Assembly: GCA_965116115.1 (NCBI GenBank)
Contig: OZ220486.1
Span: 4,526,001 to 4,590,000, forward strand
Reading direction: 5' to 3'
DNA length: 64,000 nt
From: JAPOXR01 sp965116115
GTDB lineage: Bacteria; Pseudomonadota; Alphaproteobacteria; Rhodobacterales; Rhodobacteraceae
Within the stretch, counting starts at the first letter, position 1. Each line of letters starts with the position of its first letter. The translations under genes were made by a program, and so were the position numbers. Below the pieces are notes generated by a model. That model made no database searches and was not told where the DNA came from. It worked only from the letters and a program-made list of their open reading frames with translations. Positions 46,784 to 55,682 of the stretch are shown piece by piece.

Positions 46784-47640
46784 CGCGCCTCATCCGCAGC
46801 CTCGACGAAATCGCTTCTCATTTCGATGTGGCGGTCCTCGACCAGTATGGCGTGCTGCACAATGGCGCCGCGCCCTACGACGGCGTCGCGGACGCTTTGC
46901 GCCGGCTTGCGGAATCCGGAAAATCCACGGCCATTCTGTCGAATTCCGGGAAAAGGTCCGAACTTAACAGGCGCCGTATTGAAAGCATGGGCATCGAACT
47001 GGCGCCGGATGCGTTTGTGGAGACGTCCGGCGAGACGGCTTGGAGGGAACTCGCATCCGCCGCTCAGCAGCCGGTCCGGCTTTTTCCGGTTGAAGCGCGG
47101 CCCGGAGATGCAGAGGCTTGGGCGCGGGGCAGCGGCAACATCAGCATCGTCCGCCGCATCGGCGATGCCTCGGCGCTTCTGCTCATGGGGATGCCGCCGA
47201 ACGGAACCGCCGGAGATACCCGGTCTCTTCTGGCAAAGGCCAAACAGGCCGGAATTCCCCTGATCTGCACAAATCCGGACCGCACATCGCCAGCCGGAGA
47301 CGACTATGTTCTGTCGCCCGGCGTCCTGGCCGACCAGTACGAGTGCAGCGGCGGAAAAGTCATTTGGTACGGCAAGCCCCACCGCAAAGTGTTCAGCAGC
47401 GTGCGGCGCCGATTTCCCCGGTCTCCGGCTGAGCGTTTCCTCTTGGTCGGCGACTCACTGCTGCATGACATATGCGGCGGATCCGCCGCCGGATTCACGA
47501 CGTGTTTCATCCGGTCCGGAATTCATAGATTCAACTTTTCAAACGCCGCGTCTGACAAGGAAATCCTGAGCGGGATCCAGCGTCTCTGCGCAGATTCCCG
47601 GCTGCCGGCTCCTGATTATTCTCTTGATGCGCTGGTGTGA
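46780..47640 (+). CDS. HAD-IIA family phosphatase (TIGR01459-like)
   Basis: 286 residues. HAD motif I appears as AVLDQYGVLHNGAAPY (Asp-x-x-x, nucleophile region DQYGVLHNG, about 19-27), motif II ILSNSGKRS and motif IV LLVGDSLLHDICGGSAAGF. Family members (with NagD) dephosphorylate small phospho-compounds. The second Asp of the canonical DxD motif is Gly-containing in this family (DQYG). In this cluster it could remove phosphate from the aldolase product or control intermediate levels. Confidence 0.85.
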   Translation: MTRLIRSLDEIASHFDVAVLDQYGVLHNGAAPYDGVADALRRLAESGKSTAILSNSGKRSELNRRRIESMGIELAPDAFVETSGETAWRELASAAQQPVRLFPVEARPGDAEAWARGSGNISIVRRIGDASALLLMGMPPNGTAGDTRSLLAKAKQAGIPLICTNPDRTSPAGDDYVLSPGVLADQYECSGGKVIWYGKPHRKVFSSVRRRFPRSPAERFLLVGDSLLHDICGGSAAGFTTCFIRSGIHRFNFSNAASDKEILSGIQRLCADSRLPAPDYSLDALV

Positions 47641-47644
47641 CGCC

Positions 47645-48640
47645 ATGCCGAGCCTGCCGGACATCCCTGATGAATTTTTCGCCGCATCGCGCGAAATCGG
47701 GTCGGATCCGATGCTTGTTCAGGGGGCCGGAGGCAACACATCCTGCAAACAGAACAGCGTGATGTGGATCAAATCCTCCGGCGCTGAACTGAGCTGCGCC
47801 GGAATCGATGATATTTTTGCGGCGGTGGATGTGCCGCGCGCGCTGGCGGAGCTGGAAGGCGGCGGAGACGGGACATGCCGCACGGCGCTGATGGATCGCT
47901 CTCGGAATCTCAGGCCGTCAATCGAGACGACCTTCCATGCCCTGCTTCCCCATAAGTTTGTGTTTCACTATCATTCGGTGCGGTCTCTGGCTCATTCGAT
48001 CACCATTGAAGGAAGACAATCGCTCCATGACAAACTCAGCGGCCTGAACTGGGCGGCTGTGCCTTATGCCCGTCCCGGTGTGCCGCTGTCTAAAGAGATA
48101 CGCAGCTCAGCCGCCGAAACCGGCGCGGACATCTTCGTGCTGCAGAATCACGGGATCATCGTCGCCGGAGAAGACTGCGCCGAAATCGCCGGAACGATTT
48201 CTGAATTGGAGCGCAGACTGGAAATGTCCAAAAGACCCGGCGTGGATTTGCCCGCCCGCGGCGAATCCGTTCAGGGCTGGAATCCGTGCCGCCAGGCCGG
48301 CCCGCTCGCCATGGACGGCATCACGAGCGAGCGGGCGTCCGCAGGCAGCTATTACCCTGATCATGTCGTCTTTCTCGGCCCCGCTTTAGCCATGCCGTCA
48401 CTGGAACGGCTGGCATCAGATCCTGACGCATACGGCCCCGCGGCCGTCGTCCCGGGGGTCGGCGCTTACCTGCGCGAGGGCGCGGTTCCCGCTGAGAAGG
48501 CAATGCTGATCTGCCTCAGCGAAGTTCTCTCCCTTGTTCCCGACGATTGGAGTCTGCAGGCGATCGGCTATGAGGCGGAAGCGGAACTGTTGGGCTGGGA
48601 CGCGGAAAAGCACCGCCGGAAACTGGCGGGAGAGGCCTGA
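47645..48640 (+). CDS. Class II aldolase/adducin family protein (long form)
   Basis: 331 residues from ATG 47645, 4 bases after the HAD stop; in-frame TTG 47624 and ATG 47627 overlap that gene. Motifs GAGGNTSCKQN, WIKSSGAEL, ETTFHALLPHKFVFHYHSVR with the zinc histidines and FVLQNHGIIVAGED. The long form resembles the N-terminal aldolase part of rhamnulose-phosphate aldolase fusions. Acts probably downstream of the FGGY kinase that follows. Confidence 0.88.
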   Translation: MPSLPDIPDEFFAASREIGSDPMLVQGAGGNTSCKQNSVMWIKSSGAELSCAGIDDIFAAVDVPRALAELEGGGDGTCRTALMDRSRNLRPSIETTFHALLPHKFVFHYHSVRSLAHSITIEGRQSLHDKLSGLNWAAVPYARPGVPLSKEIRSSAAETGADIFVLQNHGIIVAGEDCAEIAGTISELERRLEMSKRPGVDLPARGESVQGWNPCRQAGPLAMDGITSERASAGSYYPDHVVFLGPALAMPSLERLASDPDAYGPAAVVPGVGAYLREGAVPAEKAMLICLSEVLSLVPDDWSLQAIGYEAEAELLGWDAEKHRRKLAGEA

Positions 48641-48642
48641 CT

Positions 48643-49929
48643 TTGCGGCTCTTTCTGGGGATCGACATCGGGACGTCCGGCGTTCGGACTTCGGTCATCG
48701 ACAAGAACAAATCCGAGCTGTCATGTTCCAGAGTGTTCATGGATCCGCCGGAATTAATGGACGGCCGCCCGGTCCAGGATCCGATGCTCTGGCAGCGCTC
48801 GGTGGACAACTGCCTTAAAAAACAGGCTGCCGCAGTTTCCGAAGCCGGTCTTGACATGCGGCTTGTGGATGCTGTCGCGGCAGCCGGGACATCCGGCACT
48901 CTGCTTCTAACCGACAGCGGTCTCGAGCCGGTCACATGCGGCTTCATGTATAATTCAGCGGATTTCCACGACGAGGCCCGGGAAATCGCGCGGGCCGCGC
49001 CGGCCGACAGCATTGCCCGCGGCCCGTCCTCCGCGCTAGCGAGGCTGCTTTTCGCTCAAAAACTTCCCGGAGCCGCGCATGCGGCGTTCGCGCTGCATCA
49101 GGCAGACTGGATTTCCGCGAAACTGCTGGGGCGGGGCGGTTTCTCGGATGAGAACAATGTCCTCAAGCTTGGCTACGACCTGATGTCGGACTCGTGGCCG
49201 GACTGGTATAAGAGCATAGGCGTGCGGCGGGACCTGCTTCCCAAGGTCAGTCCTGTTGGCTGTGATATCGGATTGATTGATCCGGGGATGGCAGAAAGAT
49301 ATGGATTCAGCGAGGGTGTCCGCATCGTCGCCGGAACGACGGACAGCAATGCCTCCTTTCTGGCTTCGGGCGCGTCTTGCGTCGGTGAGGGGTCGACTTC
49401 ACTCGGCACCACGCTCGCCGTCAAACTGGTTTCTGACCGTCCGGTCTTCAGTCCGGCCCACGGAGTTTACAGCCACCGGCTGTTCGGCAGGTGGATGGCT
49501 GGCGGCGCTTCGAATTCAGGCGGCGGCGCGCTTCTGGCTCATTTCAGCCGGGATGAAATCATGCGTCTGCAAACGGAATTGCAGCCTGAAACCGACACCG
49601 GACTGAACTACTACCCTCTTTCCGGAACCGGCGAGCGGTTTCCGCAGGCCGATCCCGGTCTCAGATCCCGGATAACGCCGAGGCCGGAGAATGACGCTGA
49701 GTTTCTGCAGGGTCTGCTGGAAGGAATTGCTTCAGTGGAGCTCCAGGCATATGAAACACTTGCGGAATTGGGAGCACCGCGCGTCCGGTCGATAAAAACC
49801 ACAGGCGGCGGCGCGAACAACGATGCCTGGACCAAAATTCGCCGAAGGATCATGGGCTGCCCTGTGTCAGCGGCCCGAGCCGATGCCGCTTATGGCGCCG
49901 CGCTTGTCGCCCTGTCATCGGCACACTGA
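48643..49929 (+). CDS. FGGY-family carbohydrate kinase
   Basis: 428 residues, TTG start after GGGAGAGG. The N-terminal LFLGIDIGTSGVRTSVID is the phosphate-binding DIGTS motif, VDAVAAAGTSGTLLLTD follows, IVAGTTDSNASFLASGA contains the catalytic Asp, and the C-terminal TTGGGANNDAWTKIRRRIMG binds ATP. FGGY kinases phosphorylate pentoses, pentitols, erythritol or similar; the identity of the substrate is not clear here. Last gene of the rightward cluster MBL-HAD-aldolase-kinase. Confidence 0.93.
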   Translation: MRLFLGIDIGTSGVRTSVIDKNKSELSCSRVFMDPPELMDGRPVQDPMLWQRSVDNCLKKQAAAVSEAGLDMRLVDAVAAAGTSGTLLLTDSGLEPVTCGFMYNSADFHDEAREIARAAPADSIARGPSSALARLLFAQKLPGAAHAAFALHQADWISAKLLGRGGFSDENNVLKLGYDLMSDSWPDWYKSIGVRRDLLPKVSPVGCDIGLIDPGMAERYGFSEGVRIVAGTTDSNASFLASGASCVGEGSTSLGTTLAVKLVSDRPVFSPAHGVYSHRLFGRWMAGGASNSGGGALLAHFSRDEIMRLQTELQPETDTGLNYYPLSGTGERFPQADPGLRSRITPRPENDAEFLQGLLEGIASVELQAYETLAELGAPRVRSIKTTGGGANNDAWTKIRRRIMGCPVSAARADAAYGAALVALSSAH

Positions 49930-49946
49930 CTACGGGTGTGAATTCC

Positions 49947-49970
49947 GTTCAAATCCGGTCCCTGCAACCA
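49947..49970 (+). other. tRNA 3'-end fragment (initiator-Met-like), possible attachment site
   Basis: GTTCAAATCC followed by GGTCCCTGCAACCA is nearly the 3' end of tRNA-fMet (T-loop TTCAAAT, acceptor, encoded CCA). No anticodon or 5' half stands upstream, where the kinase gene ends. Such fragments mark att sites of integrative elements that use tRNA genes. A hairpin terminator follows at 50014-50033, as expected behind a tRNA. No integrase is adjacent. Confidence 0.55.
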
Positions 49971-50013
49971 CTTTTGTTATAACTTCATAGAATGCGAGAT
50001 ATAACAAGCGCTT

Positions 50014-50033
50014 AGGCCATTGAAAGGTGGCCT
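50014..50033 (+). terminator. Rho-independent terminator-like hairpin
   Basis: AGGCCA and TGGCCT form a 6-base stem around an 8-base loop, followed by TTGTTGTTTT. It would end transcription from the FGGY kinase operon or from the former tRNA gene. Confidence 0.65.
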
Positions 50034-50080
50034 TTGTTGTTTTCCCTCATCCATGACTGCTGCGTCCGCCGCGAGCGGCC

Positions 50081-50545
50081 TCATCTGTCCGGCGATCTTG
50101 GCAGCAAGAGCAGTTCCGGCCACGCCATAGGTCGGACCATTGTTGGAGCATGTTTGGTCAACTCCGGTTCGATAAAGCGCGTTAATCTCTTCACGATAGA
50201 AACGGCTTCACTGGTATTCGCAGCCTGTCGGAGTTCAGCCGGGATCCGAGCGCTGAGGGAGTTCAATAGTTGGAGAAGCTCCCAATCCCGCAATGCTATG
50301 TCGGGGCCATCTCGCTCCATGACACCAAAAACCATCCGATGGACCGACGCGCCTGTGCCTGTGACTTCATCCTCAACAGAAACAATCAGCAGAAGAGCGG
50401 AGAGGCCATCAAGCGCCGCTATGCATTCCGGCAGACCGCGAGCCTCATCTAGGGCGATGTCAAAAAGGATATGCCCAACACCGAGTACGCGGGATACCAC
50501 ATTGGTTCCACGTAGGCTGCGATCGAAAAGTAGTGGATGCGCCAT
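50081..50545 (-). pseudogene. C-terminal fragment of a large helicase-like protein
   Basis: 154 codons with protein-like composition: VLGVGHILFDIALDEARGLP, LLLIVSVEDEVTGTGASVHR and ALRDWELLQLLNSL. The pattern (HPLLF..., FDxALxxA, WELLxLLN) resembles C-termini of DEAD/SNF2 helicases from defence loci, but no helicase motif itself is present. It is cut off at the 5' side by an IS4-type transposase fragment on the same strand. Confidence 0.45.
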
Positions 50546-50914
50546 AAAGAACCGGTCTTGCCCGGCTCCTTCACCGTCGTCGCATCGAAGGCCCGAACCT
50601 GAAACCCGCCATCTGCCGCAAGCGCAAGCCCCCCGTTCCCGGAAAAGCGCGGCGCACAGCGCCTGAAGCTAGTCTCCCGACTTCTTCAGCCGTTTCATCA
50701 GCGACACCGCCGAGAAATCGCCCGGCCCCGCCTTCTTCGCCCGAACCGCCGTCTCCCGCAGCGAATGCCCGCACCCGACATGCGGCAACAGCATGCGCAA
50801 CAGATTCTCAGCCGGCTTGTGCTTGCGCAAACCCTTCAACGCGCCGTGCCGCGACGCTGAATCCCGCTGCTCAGGCGGCAAAAATGTCGCCAGAAGGTCC
50901 CGGTCATCATCCAT
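50546..50914 (-). mobile_element. IS4-family transposase N-terminal remnant
   Basis: Minus-strand frames give LLPHVGCGHSLRETAVRAKK, SAVSLMKRLKKSGD, then after a stop LQALCAALFRERGLALAADG, GFQVRAFDATTVKEPGKTGS and LWRIHY. These are the N-terminal domain and first catalytic Asp (FDATTV) of an IS4 transposase. The C-terminal two-thirds are missing and a TAG interrupts the frame. Confidence 0.7.
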
Positions 50915-51018
50915 CGCAAGATCTCCCAGGCACCGCCCATATCAAAGTTCAACACCAAGTGGGACATTCCCGGCCTTGGCTGGTATTGCGCTAGGCGACT
51001 TACTGAAGGGCTGATCCA

Positions 51019-52423
51019 ATGAATGATCGCATTGACCAGGGGAAAATCAATCAGGCTGTTTGGGAGGCGTGTGACAGCTTCCGGGGCGTCGTCGACCCGA
51101 GCATTTATAAGGATTATGTCCTGACCATGCTGTTCCTGAAATACATTTCGGATGTCTGGCAGGATCATTACGATCAATACAGACAAGAACATGGCGATCA
51201 TCCGGAACTCATCGAGGAGCTCCTGAAGAACGAGCGCTTCGTTCTTCCCAAGGAAGCCAGTTTCTACGCCCTGCATGGACGCCGTTTCGAGGCAGGGAAC
51301 GGCGAACGCATCGACAAAGCGCTGCATGCCATCGAAGAGGCGAACATCCATAAGCTTCGGGATGTTTTTCAGGACATTACTTTCAACAGCACGCGCCTGG
51401 GTGACAAGGCGCAGAAAAACGACATTCTGCGGCATGTGCTGGAGGACTTTAACAAGGCTGACCTGAACCTGCGCCCGAGCCGGATCGGTAAGCTTGATGT
51501 CATCGGCAATGCTTATGAGTATCTGATCAAGAATTTTGCGGCGACGAGCGGCAAGAAGGCCGGTGAATTTTATACCCCGCCGGAAGTTTCCGAGTTGATG
51601 GCCGAGCTTGTCGCGCCGGAAGAAGGTTACGAGATTTGCGACCCCACCTGCGGGTTCGGCTCGCTGCTCATGAAATGCGGGCGCCAGGTTCAGGCGAAGC
51701 ACAACGGCTCTCGCAAATATGCCCTGTATGGGCAGGAGGCGATTGGCAGCATCTGGGCGCTCGCCAAGATGAACATGTTCCTGCACGGCGAGGACAATCA
51801 CCACATCGAATGGGGCGACACCATCCGCAACCCCAAGCTGCTGGGTAGCGAAGATACCCTTAAGCATTTCGACGTAGTGGTCGCCAATCCGCCGTTCAGC
51901 CTTGAAAAATAGGACCGTGAGAAGGCGGAAGGTGACAAATTCGGTCGGTTCCGTCGCGGCATTCCGCCAAAAACCAAGGGCGATTACGCCTTCGTCCTGC
52001 ACATGGTCGAAACGATGAAACCAAAGGCCGGACGCATGGCGGTTGTTGCGCCGCACGGCGTCCTGTTCCGTGGCGCGGCGGAGGGAAAAATCCGTCAGAA
52101 TCTGGTTGAGGAGAACCTGATCGACGCGGTGGATCGGATTGCCGGAGAAGCTTTTTTACGGAACCGGTATCCCGGCCGCCATTCTGGTGCTCCGTCGGAA
52201 CAAGGCGGATAAGAACATTCTCTTCATCGATGCTGCCCGTGAGTTCCTGTCGGGAAAGAAGCAGAACCAGCTTTCAGATGAGAACACCAAGAAGATTATC
52301 GAGATATATCAGGGTCGCAAGCGTGTCGATAAGTACGCCTATCTCGCGACCCCGCAGGAACTCAAGGAGAACGATTTCAATCTCAACATCCCCCGCTATA
52401 AAGAACTGGGGTATACCGTATGA
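51019..52423 (+). pseudogene. hsdM: Type I restriction-modification methyltransferase HsdM, disrupted
   Basis: HsdM provides N6-adenine methylation in type I complexes. The N-terminal HsdM_N domain (GKINQAVWEACDSFRG, YVLTMLFLKYISDVW), the SAM site YEICDPTCGFGSLLMKCG and catalytic VVVANPPFSLEK are intact up to 51909. TAG at 51910-51912 stands where the family has Trp, a TGG-to-TAG change. The frame continues (DREKAEGDKFGRFRRGIPPK) until one extra G in GTGGATCGG at about 52128 shifts it. The rest (PEKLFYGTGIPAAILVLRRN) ends at 52423, overlapping rhuM. Two independent lesions. Confidence 0.9.
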
Positions 52424-53479
52424 GCATCGATCCCCAGAAAGGCGAGATGATCCTCTACCAGACCGAAGACGGCAAGGCCGGGATCGGTTTGCGCGCCATC
52501 GGTGGAACGGTGTGGCTTTCACAGATGGAACTGGCTGAGCTTTTCGACACGTCCAAGCAGAACGTCAGCCTGCATCTCAAAAACATATTCGAAGATAATG
52601 AGTTGGAGGAAGGCACAGTTGTCAAGGAATCCTTGACAACTGCCTCGGACGGCAAGCGCTACAATACCAAGATCTATAATCTCGACGCGATCCTCGCCAT
52701 CGGCTACCGCGTGCGGTCGCCGCGCGGTGTCCAGTTCCGCCGTTGGGCAAATACCGTTCTCAAAGAGTATCTCGTCAAGGGTTTTGCCATGGACGACGTG
52801 CGGCTGAAACAGGCAGAGCCTTGGGACTATTTCGACGAATGGCTGGCCCGCATCCGCGACATCCGCGCATCGGAAAAGCGATTTTACCAAAAGGTCAAAG
52901 ACCTCTACGCAACGGCTGTCGATTACGACCCCAAGGCCGAAGCGGCGCAGGTGTTTTTCAAAAAGGTGCAGAACAAGATGCTTTGGGCCGTCACCGGCCA
53001 TACGGCGGCGGAGCTGATCGCCGCGCGCGCCGACGCGGACAAGCCGAATATGGGCGTCATGTCCTGGAAAGATGCGATCGTGCGCAAGGGCGATGTCGGC
53101 ACGGCCAAGAATTACCTGAATGCGGAGGAAGTAGAAGAGCTGAACCGCATCGTCACAATGTATCTCGACTACGCGGAGGATCAGGCCAGACGCCACTCGC
53201 TCGTCACTATGGCGCAATGGGCGGATAAGCTTGACGCCTTCCTATCCTTCAACGAACGTGACCTTCTCACCTAGTAGTCTGACACAGTGATAATGATGGT
53301 AATCGTGGTTTGGCGGACGTCCTGATTTCCAGTGTTGACGCTCCGTTGAAGTTGCAGCAGCAGCCTCAGTCTGAACGAAGACAAATGCTGTCGGCCGGGT
53401 ATTTCAGCCGGATTCTGAGCAGGAATCCAGCGGCTGAGGCCTGTTTCGCGCCGGCGGCGATTACAAGAGGCGGGAAGCT

Positions 53480-53947
53480 ATGACGGATCAGCAGGAACAA
53501 ATCGGACGCAAGATATGGCATGTGCGGCTCGAAGATCATGAACGGGCTGAATTAGAGGAGATCGTTTCATCCGGCCGCGGTTCGGCCGAGCGGCGGCGGC
53601 GGGCGCATATTCTTCTTCTCACGGATGAGAACCGGAAGAGCGGTGCGCGCGCCGATGCCGACGCCGCCGATTCCGTCGGGGTCGGCACGGCGACGGTCGA
53701 GCGGCTCCGCCGGCGTTTCGTCGAGGAGGGTATGACGGCCTTGGAGCGCAAGCCGCATTCGAACCGCGTTCCTCCGAAGCTTGACGGCGAGGGCGAGGCG
53801 AAGCTGACGATGATCGCCTGTTCGGAACCTCCCGAAGGGCGTTCCTCATGGACGCTGGAGCTGCTCGGCGAGCGGCTGGTCGCGTTGAATGTCGTTGACA
53901 GCATTTCCCGGGAGACGGTCAGGAGGACATTAAAAAAAACGATTTGA
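53480..53947 (+). CDS. IS630 transposase OrfA (HTH part), copy 1
   Basis: 155 residues forming the winged-helix DNA-binding domains: RLEDHERAELEEIVSSGRGS, RAHILLLTDENRKSGAR, DSVGVGTATVERLRRRFVEE. The frame ends two codons after A8 (53932-53939). The heptamer A AAA AAC there, a classical -1 slippery site, would fuse it in frame to OrfB (LKK then NDLKPHL), matching single-chain IS630 transposases. Confidence 0.85.
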   Translation: MTDQQEQIGRKIWHVRLEDHERAELEEIVSSGRGSAERRRRAHILLLTDENRKSGARADADAADSVGVGTATVERLRRRFVEEGMTALERKPHSNRVPPKLDGEGEAKLTMIACSEPPEGRSSWTLELLGERLVALNVVDSISRETVRRTLKKTI

Positions 53948-54627
53948 AACCGCATCTTACGCGGTGTTGGTGCATTCCGGCGGAGAACAGCGGCGACTTC
54001 GCATGCTTGATGGAGGATGTGCTCAGGGTCTATCAGAGGAAATTCAGCGAGGACGAGGTCCTGGTCTGCATGGACGAGGCGAGCAAGCAACAGACGAAGG
54101 AGGTCCGCACGGCTTTGCCGACCGCTCCCGGCCGGCCGGCGCGCTTCGACTGCGAATACGAGCGCAACGGGACGGCGAATCTGTTCATGGTTCATGCGCC
54201 GCTTGCGGGCTGGCGGCATGTCAAAATCACCGACCGCCGGACGAAGAAAGATTTCGCCGAGCTCCTCAGGGACATCGCCGATGTTCACTTCCCCGGCAAA
54301 AAAATCGTGCTGGTGATGGACAACCTTAACACGCATAAGCTGTCGAGTCTTTACCATGCTTTTCCGCCGGAGCAGGCGGGCAGGCTCTACGAGCGCTTCG
54401 AAGTTCATCACACGCCGAAACACGGCAGCTGGCTGAACATCGCCGAGAGCGAAATCAGCGTGCTGAGCCGTCAGTGCCTGTCCCGGCGCATTCCCGACCG
54501 GAAGACGCTCTGCTGCGAGGTTTCGGCATGGGAAAAAGCGCGCAACGCCGACCTGGCCCCGGTCAAATGGCGGTTCACCGCCGAAGACGCGCGCATCAAA
54601 CTGCATTCCCTTTATCCATCAATATAA
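53944..54627 (+). CDS. IS630 transposase OrfB (DDE catalytic part), copy 1
   Basis: 227 residues; TTG is only a nominal start, since the protein is probably made as an OrfAB fusion by -1 frameshifting. The DDE triad is visible: VCMDEASKQQ (first Asp, about residue 40), LVMDNLNTH (second Asp) and WLNIAESEISVL (Glu). Full catalytic domain, so the element is probably active. Confidence 0.88.
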   Translation: MKPHLTRCWCIPAENSGDFACLMEDVLRVYQRKFSEDEVLVCMDEASKQQTKEVRTALPTAPGRPARFDCEYERNGTANLFMVHAPLAGWRHVKITDRRTKKDFAELLRDIADVHFPGKKIVLVMDNLNTHKLSSLYHAFPPEQAGRLYERFEVHHTPKHGSWLNIAESEISVLSRQCLSRRIPDRKTLCCEVSAWEKARNADLAPVKWRFTAEDARIKLHSLYPSI

Positions 54628-54642
54628 CAATGACAGACTACT

Positions 54643-55127
54643 AGGGCTATCGCTTTTGAATTTTTTTTGCTTCCAATCACCGCATTTTGTTCCATCAAGG
54701 CCTCAACAACATGAACAGAAGCAGGAAGACAGCTGATTTATCTTGTATTTTCAATGATATCACATATCCCCGGCGCGGGAACGATGCCGAGCTCGAGAGG
54801 ATCAATGCTGTTGAACAGGCCGGAAAAGGCGTCGCAGTTCGGCGTGCCGTGCTTCAGATACATGAACCCAAGCAGGAATTTCTTCTTGATTTCAGCATAT
54901 TCGACTGTATCGGCGCATGTTTCGCCTCCCGACATGACGGTCAGAAGAGCGGTCATGAGCATTTCGTGAAGGTCATGCCGCATGGCGTTGCTGCGCCGGG
55001 GATCGGTTATGCCGTTGAAAATATGAAATAAATCAATCATGTTTCTGCCTCTGTTTGCATTGTTAAGGCATTGCTGGAACAAAATGCGCTGATTCGAGAG
55101 CAGAAAAATTCAAAAGCGATAGCCCTA
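54643..55127 (-). mobile_element. Deleted ISAs1-family element
   Basis: 485 bases bounded by long inverted repeats (TAGGGCTATCGCTTTTGAAT at each end) and flanked by the 10-base duplication CCTTCTCACC. Inside is only the N-terminal third of an ISAs1 transposase (54738-55082, minus): MIDLFHIFNGITDPRRSNAM and LMTALLTVMSGGETCADTVE. The DDE catalytic part has been deleted, so it can only move in trans. Confidence 0.85.
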
Positions 55128-55304
55128 CCTTCTCACCCATGCCGGCAAGATCAAAATGAAAGTGGCGCAAAAGCTTGCCGCTGAGCGGTACGAAGCATTC
55201 GACGCCAAGCGGAAACAGGCAGAGGCGTTACGGGCCGATGAAGAAGATATCGCTGCTCTTGAACAGATAGCCAAGGAGCTTGAGAGGAAGAAGGGGGGCG
55301 AGGA

Positions 55305-55477
55305 ATGAACAATTGGATCGAGAAGAACCTTGGCGACCTGTTCTCCTTTAAGGACGGTATGAACGCCGAAAAAGCGGCGTACGGCGATGGAGTTCCATTC
55401 GTAAACGTTATGGATGTCTTTGGCACGGATATCCTCACATCCGACATTGTGCGGGGGGGCGGCATGTATCAGCCTAG
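55305..55477 (+). pseudogene. hsdS: Type I specificity subunit HsdS, N-terminal fragment
   Basis: The first ~57 residues, NNWIEKNLGDLFSFKDGMNA with VPFVNVMDVFG and DIVRGGGMYQ, are the start of a type I target-recognition domain. HsdS determines the DNA site of the HsdM/HsdR complex. The gene is cut by IS630 copy 2, and no continuation is found on the other side, where a recombinase fragment begins instead. Starts in ATGA overlap with rhuM. Confidence 0.8.
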
Positions 55478-55682
55478 TAGTCTGACACAGTGATAATGAT
55501 GGTAATCGTGGTTTGGCGGACGTCCTGATTTCCAGTGTTGACGCTCCGTTGAAGTTGTGGTAGTAGCCTCAGTCTGAACGAAGACAAATGCTGTCGGCCG
55601 GGTATTTCAGCCGGATTCTGAGCAGGAATCCAGCGGCTGAGGCCTGTTTCGCGCCGGCGGCGATTACAAGAGGCGGGAAGCT

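Larger units (their letters stand above)
53271..54644 (+). mobile_element. IS630-family insertion sequence, intact copy 1
   Basis: 1374 bases including CTAG at both ends. Ends: AGTCTGACACAGTGATAATG inward from the left and TCTGTCATTGTTATATTG inward from the right. It carries an orfA/orfB transposase with a frameshift signal. It is almost the same as copy 2 (a handful of base differences), so both moved recently. It sits at the junction between rhuM and the left end of the ISAs1-type element, whose first bases (TAGGGC) together with the preceding C made the CTAG target. Confidence 0.9.
52420..55308 (+). pseudogene. RhuM-family protein gene, split by nested IS insertions
   Basis: The 5' part (52420-53271) encodes 284 residues of a RhuM protein: QMELAELFDTSKQNVSLHLK, TKIYNLDAILAIGYRVRS, FRRWANTVLKEYLVKGFAMD and MLWAVTGHTAAELIAARAD, ending NERDLLT. 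The missing tail follows in frame at 55138-55308: HAGKIKMKVAQKLAAERYEA and then AFDAKRKQAEALRADEED. The sequence CCTTCTCACC stands on both sides, the target duplication of the ISAs1-type element. RhuM genes often sit between hsdM and hsdS; their role is unknown. The TAG that now stops the 5' part comes from the insertion. Confidence 0.88.

Noticed and set aside
50014..50033. loxP-like ATAACTTCATAG near the tRNA fragment
   Set aside because: Only a short partial match without the second arm; chance similarity is more likely.
53536..54606. 356-residue minus-strand frame across IS630 (also at 55739-56809)
   Set aside because: Antisense of the DDE transposase; it is repeated only because the IS is repeated and has no family motif.
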